From assembly GCF_024158915.1 (NCBI RefSeq), contig NZ_JAMZGF010000023.1, positions 1 through 64,000 of the forward strand: a DNA stretch of 64,000 nt. The letters are read 5' to 3'. Made by a program: the position numbers and the translations under genes. This DNA is from Chryseobacterium sp. S0630. GTDB lineage: Bacteria; Bacteroidota; Bacteroidia; Flavobacteriales; Weeksellaceae. Each line of letters starts with the position of its first letter. Positions within the stretch are counted from its first letter, which is position 1. Shown in pieces: positions 25,214 to 34,639 of the stretch. A model generated the notes under the pieces. It was given only the letters and a program-made list of their open reading frames with translations, searched no databases and was not told where the DNA came from.

Positions 25214-27343
25214 TTAGGATTTAGCTCCCATATCTGATACAATATTCATTGCTTCCTGCAGGTAAAGATCTTTTTTCAGATTCTTGATCCACATTTCAGA
25301 TTTTTTCTTGAAAGCTTCGTCTTTTTTCTCTCTTTCAATTTCACTTGGATACATGACGAACTGAAGACCGTTCTCAAATTTTGTCAAAGCCTTGAACTTT
25401 TCAATCTGAGATTTTCTGTTCTTCATCAGTTCATTAAACTTCGTAATATTCAAAGTGATATTTTCTTCTTTATCCAATTTTTCTCTCCACTGAGCAGATT
25501 CTAATAACAACTGGTAATTGCTGTTTTTAGCCATTCTGTCTGCACTTGCCTTCTCTAGTGCCTGAATGTTGAAATAATTCAGTTTCTGGAATTTTGTAGG
25601 TGGAATTTTATCCCAAGCCAATGCATAATCATCATATCGCTCTCCTACTTCAGCATACGTAAAGAAGTCTTTCATCTGGATATCAGACACTATTCCTTTT
25701 CTCTGTGTAGATTCTCCGGTAATTCTGTAGAACTTCTGAATTGTCAGTTTTAGAGATCCGAAATCATCTTCAGTGTTCAGGAATCTGTTCAGATCAACAA
25801 AAGTCTGAACGGTACCTTTTCCGAAAGATTGTGGAGATCCAATAATCATCGCTCTACCATAATCCTGCATTACTCCTGCAAGGATTTCTGAAGCAGAAGC
25901 TGAAAGTTCGTTTTGCATGATAACCAACGGACCTGTCCAGATTGGAGTTTCATTTTTGTTCTTAAGCGTCTGTATTTTACCGTTTCCGTCTTTCACCTGA
26001 ACGTAAGGACCAGCTTCCATGAAAAGTCCCATGATATCTCCTACTTCAGTTAAAGAACCTCCTCCATTATTTCTAAGGTCAAGAATGATTCCCTGAATAT
26101 TCTGTTCTTTAAGCTTAATGATTTCATTTTTGATGTCATCAGAAGCGTTTCTTCCTTTGGCATTTTCAAAATCAGCATTAAAGCTTGGAAGGTTGATGAA
26201 ACCGTATTTCTTCCCATTTGGAGTGTTCACCACAATACTTCTTGCAAAAGTATCTTCAATAGCAACTTCTTCACGGATCATGGTTACATCTTTAATAGTA
26301 CCGTCTTTTTTCTGAACAGTTAATGTTACCGGAGTTCCTTTCTCTCCTCTGATTAATCTTACCGCTTCATCAGAAAGCATTCCTACCACATTTACAGCAT
26401 CTTCTTTCGGTTTTGATCTTACTTTCAGGATTTTATCTCCTTCTGAAAGCTGTTTTGATTTCCATGCCGGTGCACCAATGGTAAGCGCTCCTAAGTAAAG
26501 GTTTCCTTTTTTCTCCTGAATCAGAGCTCCGATACCGATTACTTTTCCGGTAAACTGTGTATCAAAATCTTCTTTATCTTTTGGAGAATAATAGTTCGTA
26601 TGCGGATCGAATACTTCTGTATACGCATTCATATACACGGTAAACCAATCCATTTTCTTTCTCTTTTTGAATCTTGTGAAAGTATCTTTTACAAGGTCTT
26701 TTACTTCATCAGTCGCTTTTTTGATCTTCTCGTCCTGAGTAAGTGGTTTAAACTTAATCGTATCTTTCAGTTTGTATTTCTGAACAGAGTCTTTCTTTTC
26801 TTTCTGAGCCTCTTCTTTGCTGTTCATCGACTCAACTTCCTGAAGGATGTTGTATTTGATGAATTTTTTCCACTCATTATACTGTTCCTGTTTGTTGGCA
26901 GGTACTTTTTTTAGTTTGGGCTCAAGAGTAAGCGTTTCATCTTCCTGAAGATTGATGGGCTTGCTGAAGATATCCTGTGTGATTTTATCAATCTCATCCA
27001 CTCTTTGGTAGAGTCTGTCAATTGTAAGCTTATAGAATGTAAGATCACCTTGTCCGATATAGTCATCAAGCTTGGTTTCATGCTTGTTGAATTCATCCAT
27101 ATCAGATTGCAGAAAATATCTTTTCGCTGGGTCTACCAATTCGAAATAATGCTTATAAACGTCCTTCGAATAGGCATCATTGATAGATTTCGGGCTATAA
27201 TGCAGATAAGAAAGTGTGTTTTTTACGCTCACCATTATCGTCTGCATCTTTTCATCGTCATTCTGTGGCGAGTTGAAACAAAACATTAGACTGGTTAATG
27301 GAATCAGGAGTAAAAATTTATTCAGTTTGAAATTTTTCCACAT
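25214..27343 (-). CDS. Carboxy-terminal processing peptidase (Prc/Tsp, family S41)
   Basis: The protein has 709 residues: a signal sequence at the N-terminus (LLLIPLTSLMFCFNS, possibly a lipoprotein), an N-terminal helical domain, a PDZ domain (about 245-335) and the S41 catalytic domain. The catalytic Ser lies in SASASEILAG (about 475) and the Lys in SFGKGTVQ (about 500), the Ser/Lys dyad of tail-specific proteases. It ends with the DUF3340-type C-terminal region. It degrades or trims envelope proteins at their C-termini in the periplasm. Length matches E. coli Prc (682). Transcribed alone. Confidence 0.93.
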   Translation of the reverse strand: MWKNFKLNKFLLLIPLTSLMFCFNSPQNDDEKMQTIMVSVKNTLSYLHYSPKSINDAYSKDVYKHYFELVDPAKRYFLQSDMDEFNKHETKLDDYIGQGDLTFYKLTIDRLYQRVDEIDKITQDIFSKPINLQEDETLTLEPKLKKVPANKQEQYNEWKKFIKYNILQEVESMNSKEEAQKEKKDSVQKYKLKDTIKFKPLTQDEKIKKATDEVKDLVKDTFTRFKKRKKMDWFTVYMNAYTEVFDPHTNYYSPKDKEDFDTQFTGKVIGIGALIQEKKGNLYLGALTIGAPAWKSKQLSEGDKILKVRSKPKEDAVNVVGMLSDEAVRLIRGEKGTPVTLTVQKKDGTIKDVTMIREEVAIEDTFARSIVVNTPNGKKYGFINLPSFNADFENAKGRNASDDIKNEIIKLKEQNIQGIILDLRNNGGGSLTEVGDIMGLFMEAGPYVQVKDGNGKIQTLKNKNETPIWTGPLVIMQNELSASASEILAGVMQDYGRAMIIGSPQSFGKGTVQTFVDLNRFLNTEDDFGSLKLTIQKFYRITGESTQRKGIVSDIQMKDFFTYAEVGERYDDYALAWDKIPPTKFQKLNYFNIQALEKASADRMAKNSNYQLLLESAQWREKLDKEENITLNITKFNELMKNRKSQIEKFKALTKFENGLQFVMYPSEIEREKKDEAFKKKSEMWIKNLKKDLYLQEAMNIVSDMGAKS

Positions 27344-27857
<514 letters not shown>

Positions 27858-27885
27858 TTTATTATTTTGTACAACCACTTACATT

Positions 27886-27935
27886 AAAACTGAAATGAAA
27901 TTCATATTAAATTTTCTTCATTTCAGTTTTATTTT
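27886..27935 (+). terminator. Terminator after the Lmo0937-family gene
   Basis: AAAACTGAAATGAA and TTCATTTCAGTTTT form a perfect 14-bp stem around a 17-nt A+T loop, followed by ATTTTC. Confidence 0.7.
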
Positions 27936-28145
27936 CTGCATTTTTTGCTTTTCCTTATCTATGCTTTGTTCTTCATTCTATTAGTCAAAGTATGAGAATT
28001 TTATTTCTCTTTTCAGTACAGCCAATCCCAATCCGGTATTTTATTGCGTCTGATTTTTACCTACATTTGATGTGTTGAAAATCTATTTGTTCAATTCTGA
28101 AAATGAACAAACTACTCTATTTAAATAAAAAATTAAAGATAATTT

Positions 28146-28934
28146 ATGGAAAGACCACTTATTCTGGTGACTAATGATGACGGAATTACAGCTCCTGGTA
28201 TCAGAAATCTTATCAGTTTTATGAATGAAATCGGAGAAGTAGTGGTTGTAGCACCCAATTCTCCTCAAAGTGGAAAAGGCCACGCTATTACTATCAATTC
28301 TACCCTAAGTTACGAAGAAGTTACCCTGGATGGCCCGCAGACAGATTTTTCCTGCAGCGGAACTCCTGTAGACTGTGTAAAAATGGCTCTTGATAAAATT
28401 CTGACCAGAAGACCTGATATTGTAGTTTCAGGGATCAATCACGGAGCAAATTCTTCTATCAATGTAATCTATTCCGGAACAATGTCTGCTGCAGTAGAAG
28501 CTGGTGTTGAAGGAATTCCTGCTATTGGATTCTCATTACTGGATTTCAGTTGGGAAGCGGATTTTACTCAGGCTAAGGAATTTATTCAGAATATTGTAAG
28601 AAGAACATTGGAAAACCCAATGCCAAAAGGAGTTGTACTGAACGTAAATATTCCTAAACTTCCAGCAGAAGAGATTAAGGGAGTAAAAGTCTGTAAACAG
28701 GCCAATGCCAAATGGGAAGAAAGCTTTGATGAAAGAATCAATCCGCACGGTAAAAAATATTACTGGCTAACCGGTTATTTCAACAATATGGATGATTCTG
28801 AAGATGCTGATGAAACAGCATTGGCTAACGGATATATTTCTATTGTTCCTGTAAAGTTTGACCTGACAGCTTATGAATATATGAAAACATTGGAAGAAGT
28901 GATGACTTTTGAAAATGTAAAAGAGGCAAAATAA
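28146..28934 (+). CDS. surE: 5'/3'-nucleotidase SurE
   Basis: SurE is a metal-dependent survival phosphatase acting on nucleoside monophosphates in the cytoplasm. The 262-residue protein has the metal-binding pair D11/D12 in LVTNDDGI, the Ser/Asn-containing NSPQSGKGHAIT loop (about 38-49), SCSGTPVDCVKM (about 71-82) and VSGINHGAN (about 98-106). Length is normal. It is a single-gene unit with its own terminator. Confidence 0.95.
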   Translation: MERPLILVTNDDGITAPGIRNLISFMNEIGEVVVVAPNSPQSGKGHAITINSTLSYEEVTLDGPQTDFSCSGTPVDCVKMALDKILTRRPDIVVSGINHGANSSINVIYSGTMSAAVEAGVEGIPAIGFSLLDFSWEADFTQAKEFIQNIVRRTLENPMPKGVVLNVNIPKLPAEEIKGVKVCKQANAKWEESFDERINPHGKKYYWLTGYFNNMDDSEDADETALANGYISIVPVKFDLTAYEYMKTLEEVMTFENVKEAK

Positions 28935-28994
28935 TTCTGGAAATATCAGAAAGTTCTATTCAGTATAACACTGAGTTGAAGTATTGAAATAAAT

Positions 28995-29033
28995 AAAACA
29001 GGGTTTGAAATAAGTTTTTCAAACCCTGTTTTT
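28995..29033 (+). terminator. Terminator of surE
   Basis: AAAACAGGGTTTGAAA and TTTCAAACCCTGTTTT form a 16-bp stem around a short loop, followed by T residues. Confidence 0.88.
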
Positions 29034-29119
29034 TTGTTCCATAAACCGGAAAAAGCATTCCCTGATCAAGTGCCTGTTCAAGATTATTTACTACCTTTAT
29101 TCTGACAAATAATTACAAA

Positions 29120-30160
29120 ATGCGTATAGAATATGACATAAAACTGGGGTTCAAGGATGTAATGTTCCGCCCTAAACGTTCTACTTTAAAATCCCGTTCA
29201 GAAGTTGATTTACAAAGAGAATTTACCTTTAAGCATACCAAGAAAAAATGGACAGGAGTTCCCGTAATTGCTGCCAATATGGATACAGTAGGAACTTTTG
29301 AAATGGCCGTAGAGCTGGCAAAAGAGAAAATTATTACTGCTGTTCATAAACATTATACTCCTGCTGAATGGAGCCAGTTTCTGGACAGCCAGCCTGAAAG
29401 TATTCATCAGTACATTGCTTTGAGTACCGGAACAGGAAAAGCAGATGAAGAAAAAATAAAACAGATTTTCGAAAAGCACCCAAAAATTGAGTTTCTCTGT
29501 ATAGATGTAGCCAATGGCTATTCTGAGCATTTCGTTGAATTTGTGAAGAAAGCAAGGGCCAATTTTCCGGATAAAATTATTATGGCCGGAAATGTGGTTA
29601 CCGGAGAAATGGTAGAAGAGCTTCTATTGGTAGGTGCAGACATCATCAAAGTAGGAATTGGCCCAGGATCAGTGTGTACTACCAGAGTAAAAACAGGAGT
29701 TGGATACCCTCAGCTTTCTGCAATTATAGAATGTGCTGATGCCGCTCATGGACTGGGCGGACATATCATCGCTGATGGCGGATGTAAAGTTCCAGGAGAC
29801 GTTGCAAAAGCCTTTGGTGGCGGTGCAGATTTCGTCATGTTGGGAGGAATGTTTGCCGGACATGATGAAAGTGGCGGAGAAATGATTGAAGAAAACGGTA
29901 AAAAATATCGTTCTTTCTATGGAATGAGTTCCAAAACAGCCATGGACAAGCATTCCGGGGGTGTAGCAGAATACCGTGCTTCTGAAGGAAAAACAGTGAA
30001 AGTAGCCTATAAAGGTCCGGTTTCAGACACTGTAAAGGATATTTTAGGAGGCGTGAGATCCACATGTACTTATGTAGGGGCTTCGCAGCTTAAGGAACTT
30101 TCCAAAAGAACAACTTTTATAAGGGTTCAGGAACAGGAAAACCAGGTTTTTAAGGACTAG
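29120..30160 (+). CDS. guaC: GMP reductase
   Basis: The enzyme converts GMP to IMP and ammonia with NADPH, balancing purine pools. The protein has 346 residues, the length of the E. coli/animal type. The catalytic cysteine is C186 in [17 protein letters not shown], the loop that also binds K+. [12 protein letters not shown] and YRASEGKTV match GuaC and distinguish it from IMP dehydrogenase, as does the lack of a CBS domain. Transcribed alone and closed by a bidirectional terminator. Confidence 0.94.
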   Translation: MRIEYDIKLGFKDVMFRPKRSTLKSRSEVDLQREFTFKHTKKKWTGVPVIAANMDTVGTFEMAVELAKEKIITAVHKHYTPAEWSQFLDSQPESIHQYIALSTGTGKADEEKIKQIFEKHPKIEFLCIDVANGYSEHFVEFVKKARANFPDKIIMAGNVVTGEMVEELLLVGADIIKVGIGPGSVCTTRVKTGVGYPQLSAIIECADAAHGLGGHIIADGGCKVPGDVAKAFGGGADFVMLGGMFAGHDESGGEMIEENGKKYRSFYGMSSKTAMDKHSGGVAEYRASEGKTVKVAYKGPVSDTVKDILGGVRSTCTYVGASQLKELSKRTTFIRVQEQENQVFKD

Positions 30161-30170
30161 AAATACAACA

Positions 30171-30201
30171 AAAGGCTTTAGATTACGTATCTAAAGCCTT
30201 T
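30171..30201. terminator. Bidirectional terminator between guaC and the minus-strand membrane gene
   Basis: AAAGGCTTTAGAT and ATCTAAAGCCTTT form a 13-bp stem with a five-base loop, flanked by A and T runs on the two sides. Confidence 0.85.
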
Positions 30202-30203
30202 AT

Positions 30204-31523
30204 TTATTCTTTTGTTCTGATGTATTTTTTATTGAAATATTTTTCAAGCTGATCATTTACATAGGTTTTTTCCTCTTTTACAGAAGCCATTTCATCCATA
30301 TATAAAATTCTCGGAACTTCTTTTATTTTGTCTACCACCACAGAATCCTGAGAAGAGTTTTTAATTATATCAACCCTTTCATTCATCTCTCTTTCATATT
30401 CCTTAAGATCTGTAGTCAGAAGCTCCATGACTATATTTTCACCATTAAGATCAATATTAAAATAAGAATATTTCTCCGGGAAAGCTTTGAGCTCAGGAAG
30501 GAAAATAATGAAAAGGGAAATCCACCCAAGTTTTTTAATTTTTTCAAATTTAAAAAAGACAATCAGTGAAAAGGTGATTAAGAAATAGAAGATAATACTT
30601 TCAAACTGCCTTGCGATAGAGGTAAGAATATACCCTGTAAATAACAAAGGAATCAATGAAACGATCCAGAATAAAACAGCTTTTTTAAAGGTTATCTTAC
30701 TGGTTATTTTTTTGAGTTCTTCTTCAAAAACCATCATAAATAAAGGTAGTATTAAAAGAACTTTGGCTGCAACATAGAGTGTATTAGCTCCAAAAAGGCC
30801 TATTCTTTTCGCCCATTTTATAATTCCTTGTTCGGTTTCACCCATTCTGTTGAAGTTCCCAGGCGCAAGAAAACTTACCAACAAAAAGACGCTTGCAGTC
30901 AATACCAAAGTCAGGTTTTTCTTATTACGTTTCTGATAATAAGACACCAACAGAATTCCCCATACAATCAATGCCAGAATTTCATTAGAACCCATCAGCA
31001 TTACGACAAGCAATAGGGAAAGATAAAACCAGATATTCTTTCCTGTATCTTTATTTTTTTTAATAAAATAGAGTAAAATACCCGCTAAAATTGCAGGAAC
31101 GAAGTAGATATTGGAACCTGTAATCCAGAAGTAATGTTCAGGCAGGCTTACCAGAAGTATGGTATAAAAGAAAAATAAAAGAAAGCCTTTTTTAATAGAC
31201 TCTTTGAAAGAATAGTTGAAATATTCTTTAAAGTTGAATGCGGAAACTCCAATAAAGGAAAGCATTAAAAAAACAGGATAGATTTTCGGAACAATATTTT
31301 TACTGTCATAAAAGACAGGATTAAACATATTCACAGAGTATCCGAAATACCTTCCGCCCCATGTTGTATAGGTATCTATAAAACATTGCAGCAATCCTAA
31401 TTTTCTGGTGGCATAGGAACAAAAATAATCATCGGTCTGATATACATTAAAAACACTAATGTATGCCAGACCGATGCCTATTAAAACTGACAAGAATAAT
31501 ACTATATTCTGTGCTTTTTTCAT
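30204..31523 (-). CDS. Polytopic membrane protein (DUF6056-like)
   Basis: This 439-residue protein has about 10-11 membrane helices and a soluble C-terminal tail of about 90 residues. The early YQTDDYFC and TWGGRYFGY motifs sit in the first outer loop, as in GT-C type glycosyltransferases and the DUF6056 family, where the acidic pair is thought to be catalytic. It starts 3 bp after the fabG stop and is co-transcribed with it. A role in lipid-linked sugar transfer is a reasonable guess from topology, not proven by sequence. Confidence 0.7.
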   Translation of the reverse strand: MKKAQNIVLFLSVLIGIGLAYISVFNVYQTDDYFCSYATRKLGLLQCFIDTYTTWGGRYFGYSVNMFNPVFYDSKNIVPKIYPVFLMLSFIGVSAFNFKEYFNYSFKESIKKGFLLFFFYTILLVSLPEHYFWITGSNIYFVPAILAGILLYFIKKNKDTGKNIWFYLSLLLVVMLMGSNEILALIVWGILLVSYYQKRNKKNLTLVLTASVFLLVSFLAPGNFNRMGETEQGIIKWAKRIGLFGANTLYVAAKVLLILPLFMMVFEEELKKITSKITFKKAVLFWIVSLIPLLFTGYILTSIARQFESIIFYFLITFSLIVFFKFEKIKKLGWISLFIIFLPELKAFPEKYSYFNIDLNGENIVMELLTTDLKEYEREMNERVDIIKNSSQDSVVVDKIKEVPRILYMDEMASVKEEKTYVNDQLEKYFNKKYIRTKE

Positions 31524-31526
31524 TTT

Positions 31527-32270
31527 TTAAGTTAACATTCCACCGTCAACGTTTAATGTCTGTCCGGTAATGTATGCTGACATTTCGCTGCCTAAGAATA
31601 CACATGCATTGGCGATATCTGCAGGCTGTCCTCCTCTCTTCATTGGAATTTCTTCTCTCCATCCCTGAACTGTTTTTTCATCCAGAACAGCAGTCATTTC
31701 TGTTTCGATAAATCCAGGTGCAATCGCATTACATCTGATATTTCTTGATCCTAACTCCAGTGCCACAGATTTTGTAAATCCGATCACCCCAGCTTTAGAA
31801 GCTGCATAGTTGGCTTGTCCGGCATTACCTTTCACACCTACTACAGAAGTCATATTGATGATAGATCCTGATCTTGCCTTCATCATCGGCTTGATTACCG
31901 CTTTTGTAAGGTTGAAAACTGAATCTAAGTTTACTTTGATTACTTTATCCCAATCTTCTTTGGACATTCTCAATAACAGGTTATCTTTTGTAATCCCTGC
32001 ATTGTTTACCAAAATATCAATCTGCCCGAACTCTGCCATTACATCTTCCACCAATTTCTGAGCTGCATCATAATCTGATGCGTCAGACTGATATCCCTTA
32101 ATTTGGGTTACAGAACTTAAAGCTGCTTCTAATTCTTTTGCTTTGTCTACAGAGCCAGCGTAGGTAAATGCCACTTTTGCTCCTTGTTGAGCAAACATTT
32201 CAGCGATACCTTTACCGATTCCTCTTGTAGCTCCGGTAATTAGTGCTACTTTTCCTTCTAATATTTTCAT
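31527..32270 (-). CDS. fabG: 3-oxoacyl-[acyl-carrier-protein] reductase FabG
   Basis: FabG reduces 3-oxoacyl-ACP with NADPH in fatty-acid elongation. From MKILEGKVAL the protein has 247 residues, the usual length. It has the Rossmann motif GATRGIG (13-19), NNAGITKDNLL (89-99) and the catalytic set S142, Y155, K159 in NYAASKAG. A TTG 12 bp upstream is less likely as start. The tight link to a polytopic membrane-protein gene downstream is unusual, since other fab genes are absent nearby. Confidence 0.92.
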   Translation of the reverse strand: MKILEGKVALITGATRGIGKGIAEMFAQQGAKVAFTYAGSVDKAKELEAALSSVTQIKGYQSDASDYDAAQKLVEDVMAEFGQIDILVNNAGITKDNLLLRMSKEDWDKVIKVNLDSVFNLTKAVIKPMMKARSGSIINMTSVVGVKGNAGQANYAASKAGVIGFTKSVALELGSRNIRCNAIAPGFIETEMTAVLDEKTVQGWREEIPMKRGGQPADIANACVFLGSEMSAYITGQTLNVDGGMLT

Positions 32271-32364
32271 ATCTATTGACAATTATTTTCTTTTATAACT
32301 CGTTCAGCTTGTGACAGCTGCCTCTTCATGTTTCTACAATTCCTTTCTGGAATTAAACGGTTTG

Positions 32365-32390
32365 CAAAGATATTATAAAATGTTATTCAA
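32365..32390 (-). promoter_or_regulatory. Probable promoter of fabG
   Basis: On the minus strand TATCTTTG (32365-32372) matches the -10 consensus, with TTG (32388-32390) upstream at a 15-nt spacer, slightly shorter than usual. The leader would be about 88 nt. Confidence 0.5.
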
Positions 32391-32444
32391 CCCATTTAAA
32401 TTGTCAAAATACTACTATTTTTTTGATGATTATCAGGATTTTCA

Positions 32445-33956
32445 TTAAAGTTGACCAGAATTATTTCTAAATCTGGTGAAGTAAATAAAGTCTGTTTTTT
32501 TACTCTTATCCAGTCTTAATACCTCTTTCTGCCAGAAATATTTATCATAAATAATTTCTTTCAAAGGCTCATTCTGAAAATTGGAAACTCCGAATTTTCC
32601 TTCTTTTTTCACTACGATTTCGTTTTCAGCATTCCCGAATGTGATAATATCTTCGTAAACAAAGGGTACAATTTCTGTTCCTTTTCCATCCAGAATTCCA
32701 TATAAATTGCCTGTATTTCTACAAACCAGAGGTTTTGAATACTGATTAAGAGGATTAAAGTATTCAACATCCTCATTTTTTATCTGACTTATATTTTTCA
32801 ACTCAGATAATGACTGATCTTTCACTGAAAACCTGTAGTAACGATCCTGTTTTCCAACAATAAGATTATCAGGATAAAAGCCCAGAATCTGAACCCCTTC
32901 TCCTACAATATTTTTAAGGTCTTTATCAAGAAACTTCTCTTCATTTCCTTTTTTAAGGTAAATAAAATCTTTCCCGGAAATAGTAAAACTTCTGATGAAA
33001 TCATATTCCTGAGGAAGAATCATTTCTCCTTCCAGATTTATAATTCCGGATTTTTTCAGCTTATCATTATAAACACTGAAATAATTATTCAATAAAGGAT
33101 TTAAATATTTAAAAGCCTGTGCATACAGCTTTCTGTCTTTTTTACTGAAAACCGTAGTTTTTCCGTTTTTTGTAAGGTATATATACTCTTTTTTACCGAA
33201 GTATTCCGGGGTGATATCGTTATAGATTTCGTCAGCAATTGTATTTCCATCAGCATCAATCAAGCCATATTTTCCTGTAGCCTTATTTTGAGTAATCAGA
33301 TAAGGATAGGCATTGATATCTACCACTTGTTTTGAAAATTTGTGCAGAGTCTGCCCGTTATTTCCAATGATTTCTTTTTCATCGTCTTCATTGATGATCA
33401 GCGCTCTACCCTCTTCAAAGCTATAATCTTCTTTAAATTCACGAGTACTGAGCTGCTTTCCTTTAAGGTCATACAGAAACCATTTTTTATCTTTTAAGAC
33501 AAAAAGCCTGTTCTTCCCTGAAAAACGGATCTTTTCAGAATAAGGAATGATTTCCTTTCCTTTAAAATCATAGACGGCTTCAGCATTCTGTTTTGATGAG
33601 ATGATACAATCTTCACTCCACCACGGTGTATTAAACTCCTGATCGTTCAGGGGAATAAGTTCTGTTCCTTTTTCGTCAATTACAGCTGATTTTCTACTAT
33701 TTCCTTCTTCAGAATAAAGGATAAACCGGTTTTTGAAAACATGCAGAATACTTCCTTTGTAAGGAGATTCAAACGTTATAGTTCCTAAAGAATCTACAAT
33801 TCCCTGTTTCTTGTAACCAGTGTCATAGAATGTTCCATATCCTTCCGAATAGGAACTGATTTCTTTCCCTGTTTTTTTCGACAGGATTACCTTCATATAT
33901 TGGTTAGTCTGTGCTGTACAGACTACAGAACACAATACAAAAACTAATTTTTTCAA
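32445..33956 (-). CDS. Exported WG-repeat protein
   Basis: The protein has 503 residues: signal peptide (1-16, ending CTAQ), then repeated units of the WG type, for example GKYGLIDADGNTIADEIYND and LYGILDGKGTEIVPFVYEDI, in which a Gly-rich hairpin precedes an acidic aromatic strand. Such repeats usually form beta-propeller or solenoid surfaces for protein or cell-wall contact. It follows rsmI by 6 bp on the same strand. No enzyme motif was found. Confidence 0.85.
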   Translation of the reverse strand: MKKLVFVLCSVVCTAQTNQYMKVILSKKTGKEISSYSEGYGTFYDTGYKKQGIVDSLGTITFESPYKGSILHVFKNRFILYSEEGNSRKSAVIDEKGTELIPLNDQEFNTPWWSEDCIISSKQNAEAVYDFKGKEIIPYSEKIRFSGKNRLFVLKDKKWFLYDLKGKQLSTREFKEDYSFEEGRALIINEDDEKEIIGNNGQTLHKFSKQVVDINAYPYLITQNKATGKYGLIDADGNTIADEIYNDITPEYFGKKEYIYLTKNGKTTVFSKKDRKLYAQAFKYLNPLLNNYFSVYNDKLKKSGIINLEGEMILPQEYDFIRSFTISGKDFIYLKKGNEEKFLDKDLKNIVGEGVQILGFYPDNLIVGKQDRYYRFSVKDQSLSELKNISQIKNEDVEYFNPLNQYSKPLVCRNTGNLYGILDGKGTEIVPFVYEDIITFGNAENEIVVKKEGKFGVSNFQNEPLKEIIYDKYFWQKEVLRLDKSKKTDFIYFTRFRNNSGQL

Positions 33957-33962
33957 AGAAAA

Positions 33963-34637
33963 TTAAATAGAATTATTGACAATAAGAACGATCTCTCCTT
34001 TTAAAGTTTTACTCTTGGAAAATTCAATTAATTCATTGATTGTTCCGCGTTTAGTTTCTTCAAATTTTTTAGAAATCTCCCGGCTTAAGCTTACTTTGGT
34101 TTCTTCTCCGAAGAATTCTTTAATCTGCTCCAGCGTGGTATTGATTTTATGAGGACTTTCGTATAAAACGATCGTCTTTTTTTCTTCAGCAAGCTGTTTC
34201 AGTTTGGTTTGTCTTCCTTTTTTCTGCGGCAGAAATCCTGCGAATAAAAATTCATTATTAGGAAGTCCCGAAACCACAAGTGCCGGAATCAGAGCAGTTG
34301 CTCCGGGAAGGCAAATCATGTCAATATTATTATCTGCTCCCGCTTTGGCCAGCAAATATCCGGGATCTGAGATACCAGGTGTTCCCGCATCAGTAATAAT
34401 AGCGATATTCTGCCCGTTTTTAAGGTCTGCAATCACTTTCTCTGTTGCCTGATGCTCATTATGCAAATGATAAGATTTTAAAGGCTTGGAGATCTCAAAA
34501 TGTTTTAAAAGTATTCCGGAAGTTCTGGTGTCTTCACATAAAATATAATCTACTTCTTTCAGAACATTTACTGCTCTGAATGTCATGTCTTCCAGGTTCC
34601 CAACGGGTGTGGGAACAAAATATAGGATTCCGCTCAA
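33963..34637 (-). CDS. rsmI: 16S rRNA (cytidine(1402)-2'-O)-methyltransferase
   Basis: RsmI 2'-O-methylates C1402 in the ribosomal decoding centre, using S-adenosylmethionine. The protein has 224 residues and the SAM-binding tetrapyrrole-methylase fold: YFVPTPVGNLEDMTFRA at the start, CEDTRTSGILLKHF, ITDAGTPGISDPGY and LPGATALIPAL in order. It lacks the C-terminal extension (about 60 residues) of the E. coli enzyme, as is common in Bacteroidota. It lies between the acidic repeat gene (2 bp) and the WG-repeat gene (6 bp). Confidence 0.94.
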   Translation of the reverse strand: MSGILYFVPTPVGNLEDMTFRAVNVLKEVDYILCEDTRTSGILLKHFEISKPLKSYHLHNEHQATEKVIADLKNGQNIAIITDAGTPGISDPGYLLAKAGADNNIDMICLPGATALIPALVVSGLPNNEFLFAGFLPQKKGRQTKLKQLAEEKKTIVLYESPHKINTTLEQIKEFFGEETKVSLSREISKKFEETKRGTINELIEFSKSKTLKGEIVLIVNNSI

Positions 34638-34639
34638 AA